Below, piece by piece: positions 54,594-64,000 of a stretch of 64,000 nt of DNA. Each line of letters starts with the position of its first letter. Positions within the stretch are counted from its first letter, which is position 1. Made by a program: the position numbers and the translations under genes. The notes below the pieces were generated by a model. It saw only the letters and a list, made by a program, of their open reading frames with translations. It was not told where the DNA came from and made no database searches. The stretch covers positions 496,001 to 560,000 of the forward strand of contig JAFJTR010000008.1 of the NCBI GenBank assembly GCA_022559985.1. The letters are read 5' to 3'. This DNA is from Parastagonospora avenae f. sp. tritici 18332-5 (lineage: Eukaryota > Ascomycota > Dothideomycetes > Pleosporales > Phaeosphaeriaceae).

Positions 54594-55520
54594 ATGAAGC
54601 ACTTCAATGACGAATCAAGAGCACCGGACGCAAACACACGCAGAGAGCAGCTTCAAACTCGAGTTGCTGGCCCTGCTGAACACGTACCTACAAGAGGTGC
54701 TGTTCCTGTTAGGCACGAACCCACAAGAGTCGCTGTCCCTGAAAGGAACGCACTATGCAACAACCAAGCACTTCCTACCAGAGTTGCGCAGCAGACTCCA
54801 CCCGCGACTGCAAGGCACGTGCCGCATTACACCGGGTATGATCCTGCAGTCGAAAACGGCGTCGTATGTCGATGCGTAAATCCCGTCAGACATGGAGACG
54901 CATTTAGCACCCCTGAGACGAGTGAGCGTTACAACGGCCTTGTCCGCCGGGACCAGCAAGGCAACCGAATGACCATGGATGAAGTGCACCATCGGCGCCT
55001 TGATATTCTGGGCAAAGACAGCGCCACAAGAGAAGAATTGGATTCCGTCAATGCGTTTGTGTTTCACACCGAGACTGCCAAACAGCTGCATAAGCAAAAG
55101 CGCCACAACGAGTGGGCAAACAAACAGCCACACCTGAATGTCAGGAACGGCATTGCTTTTGATGCTATTTGGTATGGTCGAAAGAATCCTAAGGGTTGCT
55201 TTATCTTGCCTCCGCCCGAGACACCGGATCTCGTGATGATTGGGCCGGAAGGTGGGTACCGACCGGGCGCAAGAGCGTCTGCGCAAGGGTCGGGCGTACA
55301 GGGACGAGCTACTAGGCTTGGGCTTACGTGGGGGGAGAGCCAGCTCAACAATGGTAGCACAGACACAAGTGGTAGGGCTCCGAGTGGTAGAACTGTACCT
55401 AGTAGACTTCCATATCATGGCGCGCCTCAAGAGCGCCGGATCCCCTATGGTGATCCAGGTCCAAGTGGTAGAATGCCTATTGGTCGGGGTCCTAGAGCAA
55501 ATGGTCAATATCCAGGATGA
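54594..55520 (+). CDS. Orphan low-complexity protein, 308 residues
   Basis: A single exon beginning MKHFNDESRAPDANTRREQL. The N-terminal third has imperfect repeats around T-R-V-A and P-T-R (LQTRVAGPAEHVPTRGAVPV, HEPTRVAVPERN, LPTRVAQQTP). The middle is a folded-looking charged segment (MTMDEVHHRRLDILGKDSAT, FHTETAKQLHKQKRHNEW). The C-terminus is a Gly/Arg/Pro/Ser-rich disordered region with SGR repeats. RG-rich tails are common in RNA-associated proteins, but no RNA-binding domain is visible. No family recognised. Confidence 0.55.
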   Translation: MKHFNDESRAPDANTRREQLQTRVAGPAEHVPTRGAVPVRHEPTRVAVPERNALCNNQALPTRVAQQTPPATARHVPHYTGYDPAVENGVVCRCVNPVRHGDAFSTPETSERYNGLVRRDQQGNRMTMDEVHHRRLDILGKDSATREELDSVNAFVFHTETAKQLHKQKRHNEWANKQPHLNVRNGIAFDAIWYGRKNPKGCFILPPPETPDLVMIGPEGGYRPGARASAQGSGVQGRATRLGLTWGESQLNNGSTDTSGRAPSGRTVPSRLPYHGAPQERRIPYGDPGPSGRMPIGRGPRANGQYPG

Positions 55521-56078
55521 GGGGGATCATGAGCAGAGAGCGCATGGAAGTGGCTGAATCGAATGGAGAGACTTTCGAGGGGATGGTGAGGAGGGGTTAC
55601 GTGACAGGGTGAACATGATAACAAGCCTCTAGTTTAACGCAGGTAACTTCAAAATAGTGTTTTTTTCATTTCACAGAAACTTGTGTATTGTCAGTGATAT
55701 CCGTAATTTCTGTAGAACAGTCATGCTAGAGTATTAAAAAAAGGATTAACGAAGTTGCCTGAGGTTTAGGTTGTCCATGCTGATACTTTGTCTGCATCCA
55801 ACTCTTTCTGATTGTACAAACATTGAAAATACAAATGCACACTGGGAGCACTGTAATTGCAGCGTATTTGTTCATGTGGACGGGAAGGGAAAAGTGAATG
55901 AGTGGAGTCGTGGTGCGGAATTGAAGCCGATGTCGCCAAGGGCCCACTATTCTCGTGACCGTGGCACGTCAGCTCGTCATGACTCCGGCATCGCAGACTC
56001 CCGAGCCCTGAACGTACATCTCTTACATCAAGCTTCACTCGGCTTCGATGCTGCGGACTGGTGTTGCAGCCCTCCACA
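55521..56078. other. Intergenic
   Basis: 560 bp with T- and A-runs near 55662 and 55737. An open frame at 55771-56091 has no support. Confidence 0.4.
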
Positions 56079-57450
56079 ATGGTGGTCTTAGTTGACCTCG
56101 ACGACGAACCGTCTTCTCCGCGTGCCCCGCGCGCGCCCGGCTTCATTCGTGACATGAAGCCGCTCCACCATTCTCTTGCGCCAACAGCAGCAGAGACGGA
56201 TGACAGCGCGCCGGGGCCAAACGAGAGGCCCAATCCCAATGTCAATGGATTCAGCGCCGCATTGAGCTGTTATCCGTGAGCCTGAACCTACAGCAAGGAC
56301 TTGACTCCACGCTTTGATGAATGCTAACCACCGCATTAATCTTCAGTATAGTCAGACAGCTTGCCAGCCAACTCGACCTCAATACGTTGCATGATCTGTC
56401 GCGCACGTGCAGGCAGTTTCGTGCGAATCTGCTCGAGTATCGCGATCAGCTGGTCAAGCATACACTGCATTGCTGCAATGAGCAGGATGATGCCGCCACG
56501 AAGCTGGCTTCGCGGTCGGAACCTCAGTTCAGCCTGTCGCCGTCGCGGACATTGACAAGTGGTCGTGTGGGAAAATGCGCACGTGATATGGTTGGAGAGT
56601 GCCAGAGGTGCGGTGTTGTCGTGTGTCGTGTACGTCTTTGAGATTGAGCAGCTTGTTGTGCAAGAAGCGCTAACATGTGTAGAACTGCACCATGAAGCCT
56701 CCAGCTACACCCATAATTCGAGCGCGACATCGTCGTCTGTGTAGAACATGCAACAAGGCACCGCTCCCACTGCTCCTGGCTGCGTACAAGCAACGCTCTC
56801 CGTCATCGGAGTCGCCTTCGCCCCCTGGGTCGCCTCAGTCGCGGGCAGTTGAGCTCGATCAGTCCAGATTCTTCACCGCGCCTGCATTTGAGAGGACGCC
56901 ATGCAACTGCGACAATGTAGTGTGGCTATGCGCGCCGTGTGGCAAAGACCTACGAAACGCCGATACCATGTATGTTCGTGCCTGGAGTTGGAGAACGACA
57001 TACAGCTACTATTTAGGCGGCGTGGGCACTGGAGCCGGTGAAGGCAATGAAGGTGTGGAATGTGGTAGAGGCTCAGCTTGTCTGGGCGCTCGCATCGTTG
57101 AGCACGAGACTTGCGAACAAGACATACTGGATGCACTCGCTGCTGCAGATGCATCGCCAGATGCAGGCGAGCGCTGGAGGGGCACGAGCTACCTTGCGCA
57201 AGAGATTGAGGGTATTGGCGGCGTTTTGAAGGTCAAGCACAAGAAGCAGGTACGTGTTGGTGAATGTGTCAAGCTCTACGAGGACGAGCGAGAGAAGGCA
57301 GTGCAATACCTCGAGCGCGAAGTCACTGGCAAGCTGAGGAGCTGGTGCTCGTGGTGCGAGCGTATCGTACTGGGCGAGAAAGACAAGGCCGACATTGCTG
57401 GTTATCCCTTTTCTAGCGGGTCAAGCTCAACATCATCGAGGTCGAGCTGA
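56079..57450 (+). CDS. F-box-type protein with zinc-binding cysteine clusters
   Basis: Exons 56079-56275, 56347-56629 and 56683-57450 give 415 residues; introns are 71 and 53 bp, GT-AG. After an acidic, proline-rich start (MVVLVDLDDEPSSPRAPRAP) comes a degenerate F-box-like helix pair (ALSCYPIVRQLASQLDLNTL, HDLSRTCRQFRANLLEYRDQ). Two cysteine pairs around the second junction (CQRCGVVVCRNC) plus CRTCNK, CNCDNVVWLCAPCGKDL and later CSWCERIVLG could bind zinc. F-box proteins recruit substrates to SCF ubiquitin ligases. The combination with a Cys-rich module recurs in filamentous fungi, but a substrate cannot be inferred. Confidence 0.7.
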
Positions 57451-57823
57451 TCAGAAGGCCCTTTGGCACTACCACCAGGCCCCGGCAAAATTCTTGTCCG
57501 CCATCCCTGGACGAAGGGGTTAAGAGATAGCCTAGATATATTCAAAAAGTTTTGCACGATTAGGCAAGATGTCTTACAGTACTGAATATTTCTAGACTAC
57601 CATAACATCTTCTCGTTGGGTGAGGCCGGACAGGAATCTTGCCTGCGCCTAGTGGCGCTATCAGCACGCTTACAGCTTACAAACACATGTCTTTACAAAT
57701 CAACAAGCACGACATGTCACACCTCTTTCATGCATGTGAATATGAATATGAGTATTTAAGGTAATCTACATAGCTGCAGAGTGAACAGTATTGCAGAAAA
57801 GCAAAACTCCTAATTAGTTCACA
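57451..57823. other. Intergenic
   Basis: 370 bp. A GTATTTAAGG element near 57751 is the likely TATA box for the next gene. Confidence 0.4.
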
Positions 57824-59036
57824 ATGTCCCATCCAACCCTACCCGTCCGCGCCGCTTTGATCGGCCTCTCCTCCTCGGCAATAACATCATGGGCCTCCAC
57901 CGCCCATCTCCCCGCCCTCCTCAGTCCAATCGGGCGTTCAAAATTCGCCATTAAAGCACTTCTGAACAGTAGCACAGATGCTGCTAAATCAGCCATCTCG
58001 ACATACAAACTCCCTACTGATACCAAAGCATACGGCTCACCAGATGCGCTCGCCGCAGACCCAGACATTGATCTCGTCATTTGCAACACGCGAGTCGACA
58101 AGCATTACGAAACCATCATCCCAAGCGTCAGAGCTGGGAAAGACGTGTATGTCGAGTGGCCAATTGCGGCGAGGAGGGAACATGTGGACGACTTGCTTGA
58201 GACGGCGAAGAAGAGTGGTTCCAGGATTGCTGTGGGGTTGCAGGGTAGATGGGCGCCTCCTGTGGCCAAATTGAGAGAGTTGTTGGAGGCTGGGAATGGT
58301 AAACTGGGCAAAGTGCTCAGTGTAGATGTAAAGGCGTATGGCGGGACGAATGATCGCGAGATTCTGCCGGTCGGGTTGAAGTACTTCGCACAGAAGGAGA
58401 TCGGCGGCAATCCAATTGTGATTGGATTCGGACATTGTAAGTTTTCCATTCCGGACTTTAGACATTGGAGCTGACTTCTGCGAAGTGTTCGATACCGTAC
58501 TTTCTGTCGTTGGGGAGTTTGACTCTTCCACAGTTCATGCGAAAGCCCAGCTTCAGCGGCCGAGCGTCAGGGTCCGGGATACTTCCTCGAAAAAGATTGT
58601 CGAGACCATCACGTCCAACGTTCCAGACCTACTTTTGGTCCATGGAGCGCTTGCTCCAACGTCTCTCGCAGTTCCTAAGGCAACACTGTCCTTCGGCTTC
58701 CGCCGTGGCCAGCCATTTCCAGGCACTCCACCTCTTGTGTGGACGATCAACTGTGAGAGTGGGGAAATTCGACTTGTGTCACCCTCTGGTACTGCACTCC
58801 AGGCCAACGCAGGCGACGAAGTTAGCATTCAGATCCATCATTTCGATACCGATGAGGTTGAGAACATCCGCTGGACATGGGAAGAACGCCAACAGGACCT
58901 GCCACTCATGGCAAGGTCAGTATCAGAATGTTTGTATGCTTTTGCAGAGGGCCGCGAAGAGGGCGATGGATGGGCTGGCATTGAAAGTGCGGCGGTGAGG
59001 GCTCGATTGATCGAGCATTTTCTAGATACCGCTTGA
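57824..59036 (+). CDS. Gfo/Idh/MocA-family oxidoreductase (Gal80-like)
   Basis: Exons 57824-58436 and 58486-59036 give 387 residues; the 49-bp intron has donor GTAAGT. The N-terminal Rossmann domain begins VRAALIGLSSSAITSWASTA, a variant of the usual GxGxxG, followed by IDLVICNTRVDKHYETIIPS. The EKP-type motif is replaced by VYVEWPIA. The C-terminal domain contains GLQGRWAPPVAKLRELLEAG and GGNPIVIGFGHLFDTVLSVVG, placing it with fungal Gal80-like paralogues. The altered glycine motif and missing catalytic lysine (EW in place of EKP) suggest a regulatory or altered enzymatic role. NAD(P) binding is still likely. Confidence 0.85.
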
Positions 59037-60067
59037 GTGTGTCCTTGCTAGCAGGTCGAAGATAGAGTAGCAGACAGCTAACATAATCTCTTGGTATCGT
59101 GACTATGGCGCAGAAGCACGGTAGCACTATGCTACAGCATTATTCATGTCCGTTCTGCATATGGGCGAAGTGATCTATTGGTCTTCAGGAGCGCACTAAG
59201 AAGTTTATAAAGAAGTCTGGATATTCTTAAAGAAAATTCGCAGAACTAGATATAAATATTATAGAGTAGTGTATATCCTCAGGCTGCCTAATTAACTTAC
59301 AAGTATGCTCTTAAAAACTATTACATCGCTTCGCGCATGTGTAGAGCAGACACGAATTCTGCCGCTGCCTGGTAGCGCTTGCCTAACTTGATCTTGAGCT
59401 GGTTTAGGTCGCCTACTTCGACGTCAGAGTACGTACAACCAAATGTGCATGCTCAAAGTTTGGAAGTCTATGATGATGCAGAGGGCTAGTTGTCTGTCTA
59501 GCATCGGATGGTACTACAAGCTTCAAACTGCGATGGAATGCGACCAGGATGCAACGGCAGACAGCTGATCCTAAAGCCTGAAGCTATACGAAGCGTCGTA
59601 CCGTTGCAATAAAGGCCTAGCTAGCCTACCCATAGCTTCAGGCTATGAGATGCCTCACCAACGGTCATATCTTGGGAAGACACGGCGCTAATGCAAGTAT
59701 GATGTGGTTTTGCAAGGGTTCTATTTCCCCCACAACCCGATCTCAGTCATTATCGCGATGTGAATACGCTGACATGCACCCGGCGATTCTCACACTACAG
59801 AGATACTATCTAGATTCTTATATCAAACGAAGGAATCTTGGTGTTGCGAAATGATGAAGTTAGTGGCATCGGAGACCTGTACTCGCTTGCATGACTAGTC
59901 ACCCACCGCCTTGATGCAGCTGAGCTTATTGCCGGGGTTATCGACTCTTTTCGATCTGCGGATCATACTTTGACGAAAAAGCCCGCCAACCGCTCAAGCA
60001 TGGGGTGAACTATCTCTCGGCACTTCTAGTGTCCTACAAAACCCTCCGTCCCCGCGCCTCCATTTGA
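59037..60067. other. Intergenic with an AT-rich patch and an inverted repeat
   Basis: 59200-59330 is conspicuously AT-rich with many TA steps (TATAAATATTATAGAG), unlike its neighbours, and may be decayed mobile-element sequence. A 13-bp inverted repeat follows at 59575-59644. No gene is supported. Confidence 0.4.
59575..59644. repeat. Perfect 13-bp inverted repeat, 44-nt spacer
   Basis: AGCCTGAAGCTAT (59575-59587) and ATAGCTTCAGGCT (59632-59644). The spacer itself contains the palindrome-like GGCCTAGCTAGCC. It may be the termini of a tiny non-autonomous element or a cruciform. Confidence 0.6.
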
Positions 60068-62065
60068 GTGCCGTTCAGCTCTTTGTATACCTCCAGCACG
60101 GGCCATGACGACACCGTCGCAGCGACTTCGTCTCCAGTAGATATACGCACCGATCCGGCCGTATCCCGTTGCCTTAGCGTGCGGGATATGACCTCACAAG
60201 ATCCCTCCAGCAACTCGTGGAGGTCGCGCATCCTCCCAGCCTCGAAGCGACATGCGACCTCGAACAACGACGCGACAAGCCGCGAGCACACGCCACAGTC
60301 GCAAAGAGCGATGAAGTCAGGGGGAAATGCATGGTGGAAAACACGTCTCTTCAGTGGCATGACAAGCGATATACGGCGAAGAGCACCATTCTACTGGAGC
60401 GATTGGAAAGATGCATGGGATTACAGAGTGGTCCCAGCAACAGTATACATGTACTTTGCAAATATCTTACCCGCCCTGGCCTTCTCGCTCGACATGTTTG
60501 AAAAGACAAACCAGAGTTTCGGCGTCAACGAAGTCCTACTTGCATCGGTATTAGCTTCCGTCGTCTTCTCGATCGCTGCGGCGCAACCTCTCGTCATCGT
60601 TGGCGTGACAGGTCCGATCACCGTGTTCAACTATACCGTATACGACATAATTACTCCACGTGGAACAAATTATTTTGCTTTCATGTGCTGGATTGGATTG
60701 TGGTCGCTGGTTTTCCACTGGATTCTAGCCATCACGAACTCGTGTAATGGCCTTCGATATGTTACACGGTTTTCATGCGATATCTTCGGGTTCTATGTTG
60801 CCTTCATATACCTGCAGAAGGGCATCCAAGTTCTTACGCGGCAATGGGCTATTGACGACGCGTCCGCATATCTGTCGATCATGATCGCTCTGCTTGTCAC
60901 CGCTGTGGCATATATTTGCGGCATTGTCGGGCAATCTTCCCTCCTCCAGCGGCAGGTCCGGAAATTTATCGAGGATTATGGTACGCCTCTGACCGTTATT
61001 TTCTTTACCGGGTTTGTGCACATCGGCAAGATGGCTGGCATTGAATTGCAAAAGCTTCCAACGTCTAAGGCATTCTTCCCTACATCCGACCGTGGCTGGT
61101 TTATCCATTTCTGGGACATAAGCGTAGGCGACGTATTTCTCGCTATTCCATTTGCTGTCCTCCTAACCATTCTGTTCTGGTTCGACCACAATGTTTCCAG
61201 TCTCATTGCGCAAGGCACGGAGTTTCCGTTGCGAAAACCGGCCGGCTTTCATTGGGATATCTTCCTGCTTGGTACCACAACTGGTGTCGCAGGATTGCTC
61301 GGCATCCCGTTCCCAAATGGTCTTATTCCACAAGCGCCATTCCATACAACATCACTCTGTGTCACGCGTACGGTGTCCGACTCGGACGATGAAGCCAACA
61401 AGGGCCATACTCGCAGAGTCGTCGACCATGTAGTCGAACAACGCGTTTCCAACCTTGCTCAAGGTCTTCTGACCTTGGGCACAATGTCAGGTCCGCTTCT
61501 CATTGTGCTACATCTCATCCCACAAGCAGTGCTTGCCGGTTTATTCTTTGTCATGGGCATCCAGGCCTTGGAGGCAAATGGTATCACCGCCAAACTCGTC
61601 TTCCTTGCCAAGGATAAGCATCTTACTTCTCGTTTTGACCCCTTGAATCAAATCGAGCGCCGTTGGGTGATTTGGGCTTTCGTTGGTCTTGAGTTGATCG
61701 GTTTCGGTGCGACATTCGCAATCACACAGACTATTGCTGCGATTGGCTTTCCTGTCTTCATTTTTCTCTACATCCCTATGAGGACGTTCCTAATGCCTCG
61801 CTTCCTTACGCAGAAAGAGCTTGATATACTTGACGCACCGACCGCTTCTCCGTTCACAATGGAGTCTGTAGGTGGGAACCACGGCCAGGTGGTGGAGCCA
61901 TCAGTGAACGAGCAGGTGATACAAGAGAGCGACGAATCTGAACGAGGGATGCAAGAAAGTCCGGAACATTTGTCTCCAAAATTCAGCCAAGCACAAGAGC
62001 CAGGAGGGTGCCAGAGCAGCTTCAGAGCTTCAGACGAACGAGACGAGGAGAAGCGTTTGCATTGA
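60068..62065 (+). CDS. BOR1-like: Bor1/SLC4-type anion (borate/bicarbonate) transporter
   Basis: Intronless, 665 residues from 60068; ATGs at 60188 (MTSQDPSSNSWRSRILPASK) or later are alternative starts. The SLC4-family membrane domain has about 10-13 hydrophobic segments. Hallmark stretches are YFANILPALAFSLDMFEKTN, SVVFSIAAAQPLVIVGVTGP and ITVFNYTVYD. Later come WALDIFLLGTT-like segments (FHWDIFLLGTTTGVAGLLGI), PFPNGLIPQAPFHTTSL, and LLTLGTMSGPLLIVLHLIPQ with AVLAGLFFVMGIQALEANGI. Yeast Bor1 exports borate at the plasma membrane. The hydrophilic Ser/Glu-rich C-terminal tail (QVIQESDESERGMQESPEHL) is probably cytoplasmic and regulatory. Confidence 0.93.
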   Translation: MPFSSLYTSSTGHDDTVAATSSPVDIRTDPAVSRCLSVRDMTSQDPSSNSWRSRILPASKRHATSNNDATSREHTPQSQRAMKSGGNAWWKTRLFSGMTSDIRRRAPFYWSDWKDAWDYRVVPATVYMYFANILPALAFSLDMFEKTNQSFGVNEVLLASVLASVVFSIAAAQPLVIVGVTGPITVFNYTVYDIITPRGTNYFAFMCWIGLWSLVFHWILAITNSCNGLRYVTRFSCDIFGFYVAFIYLQKGIQVLTRQWAIDDASAYLSIMIALLVTAVAYICGIVGQSSLLQRQVRKFIEDYGTPLTVIFFTGFVHIGKMAGIELQKLPTSKAFFPTSDRGWFIHFWDISVGDVFLAIPFAVLLTILFWFDHNVSSLIAQGTEFPLRKPAGFHWDIFLLGTTTGVAGLLGIPFPNGLIPQAPFHTTSLCVTRTVSDSDDEANKGHTRRVVDHVVEQRVSNLAQGLLTLGTMSGPLLIVLHLIPQAVLAGLFFVMGIQALEANGITAKLVFLAKDKHLTSRFDPLNQIERRWVIWAFVGLELIGFGATFAITQTIAAIGFPVFIFLYIPMRTFLMPRFLTQKELDILDAPTASPFTMESVGGNHGQVVEPSVNEQVIQESDESERGMQESPEHLSPKFSQAQEPGGCQSSFRASDERDEEKRLH

Positions 62066-62404
62066 GTACATAATCTTTGGTGCCTGGAACGGCATACAAC
62101 ACGTCTCGCAGTTTTTGGTAGTCTCCGGGTATAATCTCCTCTTGCGAATAGATCTCGAATGATACATTTGGTCTGACTAGACATCGGACTCATGCTAGTT
62201 TTGGACGCCATATGCCCCCATGCCGTTTACATGGACACTTTATCGCTAACATTGTTAGGCCACAATCCTGGCACGGTAGCTGATACAACATGTAGAAAGG
62301 GCCGATGTTGCACAACGTTCACATCGTCTCGACGACTTGTATTTAAGGCCACATAATTCCCTCATTGTGAGAAAACACAAAACTCAACAATCGCACAGCT
62401 CAGC
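62066..62404. promoter_or_regulatory. Intergenic, promoter of the F-box-type pseudogene
   Basis: GTATTTAAGGCC near 62339 lies about 65 bp before the ATG at 62405, showing that a promoter-like element is still intact. Confidence 0.4.
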
Positions 62405-63649
62405 ATGTCTTTTGCTAAGCTACCTACCGAGCTTACGAGCCTTGTCTGCGCTCAGCTCGACAAAACAGACATCCTCTCAGCTCGACCCACAAGCCGCCAG
62501 ATAATGGCTACATCTCTTGACGTTTTCAACAGCGCGATGGATACCCTTACGTTCACGTATTCGGACAAGAGTCTTTGGCGTATCCATGCCATCTTGACCC
62601 GCACTGATGAGAACGCGCAATACTTGAGCCGCGTGACGAAAGTCATAATCCACACACCAACGATTGGCAGCCTTTGCGCGCTTGCACGTCATCTCGAGCA
62701 AGGGCGTAAAGCTGCAGGCGGAGTCCAAGTGGACCCAACTGAGCGTGCCTACGGTGTACTTCGAAAAGGCTTGATTATGGCACTTAACAGACTGCCTAAC
62801 CTAAAAGTATTCACAATCACCAACGAGCGTTTCAAGACTGACCCTATTCCGAGCGGCCTCTGACCCTAAAACTTGCTCAATATTGACCCTCTCAGTGAGA
62901 CTTTCCCGCGCATATACGCCTACGAGTCTGCGCTCAGCATCCTGCCGTTCCTCACGCACAAGGGCATCGAGCTACGCCTCACCCTCGACCCAGCCAGTAG
63001 CAGCGAATCGCTCCCCAGTCTGCCATTTTCCCTCTCGCCCACGCTCGAGGCCCCCGAACAAACGAAAAAACAACGACTCATCCGACGCTCTATGTTCGGG
63101 ACAGAGCAGTTCTGCGCCCAAGACGTTATCCTCGAGTAGTTGCGCCGCTTGACTCTCGATTACACACAGGGCTACCACCTTCTCTCGTATAATAACCTCA
63201 TATATGCCGCCGAGACATCGCAACTCACGCACATCACCTTCAGAGGCGTGAGGGACCTCGACGGCTACACACTGTCATACTTCTTAGGACATGACGTCAG
63301 CACGAACACGCACAACATCACGCATCTGCGTATCGTGGACTGTGACGTGCGAGATGTCAACTGCGAGATGCTGCCAAGTCGGATCCCGTCGCTTCAGAGC
63401 CTCGAGATTCTTGATTCTAGCGTCCATCTGTGGCGCCCTAGCGGGGATATCAGATTGTTTGCTAGATTGGGGGAAGTCATGGCTGGTAGACACTTGTCTC
63501 TCGCGGGTGCTGAGATCCAGCGGCCGCACTGGGCTGACGGAGATGAGTCGCACTCTGATTCTGACTCTGACTCTGGCCATGGTGATGACTGTGACTCTAC
63601 TGAAGAGTTACAACTGACCATGGCGGATTGCGAGATCCGCTCCGCTTAA
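62405..63649 (+). pseudogene. F-box-type protein gene with three in-frame stops
   Basis: One continuous frame of 415 codons, interrupted by TGA (62861), TAA (62867) and TAG (63137). It opens with an F-box-like MSFAKLPTELTSLVCAQLDK then TDILSARPTSRQ. Coding-looking segments continue between and after the stops: LNIDPLSETFPRIYAYESAL, LPFLTHKGIELRLTLDP, LRRLTLDYTQGYHLLSYNNL and NITHLRIVDCDVRDVNCEML. It ends in a Ser/Asp-rich acidic tail and a proper TAA. Leucine-rich-like spacing in the second half fits an F-box/LRR receptor. Each stop is one C-to-T change from a sense codon (CGA, CAA, CAG). The promoter TATA-like box is intact, so inactivation looks recent. Confidence 0.65.
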
Positions 63650-64000
63650 TGGGGCTGATATCCATAGGATGTCTCCTCCTCCCTTTAGCAATATATACAA
63701 AACTTTCAATCCTGTCAACTAAAACGAGCCTTCCCTCATAAGAATTCGTGACATCGAGCTCAGCATTGTGTATCGTGTTCCCATAAGATACCGTATCATC
63801 TGACATTGAAGACTTTTAGGCCAATGCCAGAGGTAGTCAGCTGTCAGGTATTAGGCTAACAGGGAAATCTGAAATGTTACCGGGGATGCCTTCAAGGTCT
63901 GAGGGGCTGATATGATGGGATCGCTCATACTAGCCTATAAGTCTTCAACGTCAGATCATACGGTATGTCCTAGGTTCCGAAATTGTTTGTAGCTTATAGG
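63650..64000. other. Right-edge intergenic stretch
   Basis: 350 bp with only short open frames. No gene, repeat or RNA is recognised. Confidence 0.4.

Noticed and set aside
63290..63297. Perfect TGACGTCA palindrome
   Set aside because: It lies inside the F-box-type coding sequence, so it is more likely chance than a regulatory site.

Overview
The window reads as nuclear DNA of a filamentous ascomycete (Pezizomycotina, probably Dothideomycetes; the class is an inference). Most genes are split by short introns of 45-78 bp with GTANGT-type donors, CTAAC/CTGAC branch sites and CAG/TAG acceptors. The gene repertoire is typically fungal: a Zn2Cys6 regulator, neutral trehalase, a Bor1-type transporter, a CmcJ/NvfI-type enzyme, trifunctional C1-THF synthase and F-box proteins. 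Genes lie on both strands with no operons.

Layout. 0.6-6 kb: FAD monooxygenase, a tRNA-Arg(ACG) gene, and a short-chain dehydrogenase divergent from a CmcJ/NvfI-family gene. 6-10.3 kb: a secretory-pathway membrane protein and a threonine-aldolase-like PLP enzyme. 10.3-20.7 kb: an accessory stretch of small TATA-driven orphan genes, a GFA-family enzyme, a gene with an internal stop and an LRN-motif mini-gene. 20.7-33.2 kb: housekeeping core with MBF1, a membrane-anchored histidine phosphatase, eIF3i, an SH3-domain protein, C1-THF synthase and a kinase-HAD-UPRT fusion. 33.3-42 kb: an interrupted SRR1-like gene, a Zn2Cys6 factor, a zinc alcohol dehydrogenase and an unknown conserved protein. 42-51.5 kb: gene-poor, holding two small spliced genes. 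51.5-64 kb: neutral trehalase, an orphan low-complexity protein, an F-box/zinc protein, a Gfo/Idh/MocA oxidoreductase, a Bor1-like transporter and an F-box-type pseudogene.

The most striking item is the tRNA-Arg(ACG) gene at 2714-2846. Besides a 10-nt intron at the canonical 37/38 site, its T-loop is split by a 51-nt insert. The insert has the size and signals of this genome's spliceosomal introns (GTAAGT donor, GCTAAC branch, CAG acceptor) and carries its own B-box-like sequence. All stems pair perfectly once it is removed, and a T6 Pol III terminator follows. Other recurring oddities are three well-supported GC-AG introns, several coding-looking genes cut by in-frame stops, and two +1 frame changes in the kinase-HAD-UPRT gene.

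Exon coordinates were derived by hand from splice signals and reading-frame continuity. Functional names rest on motifs recognised by eye, with no database search.
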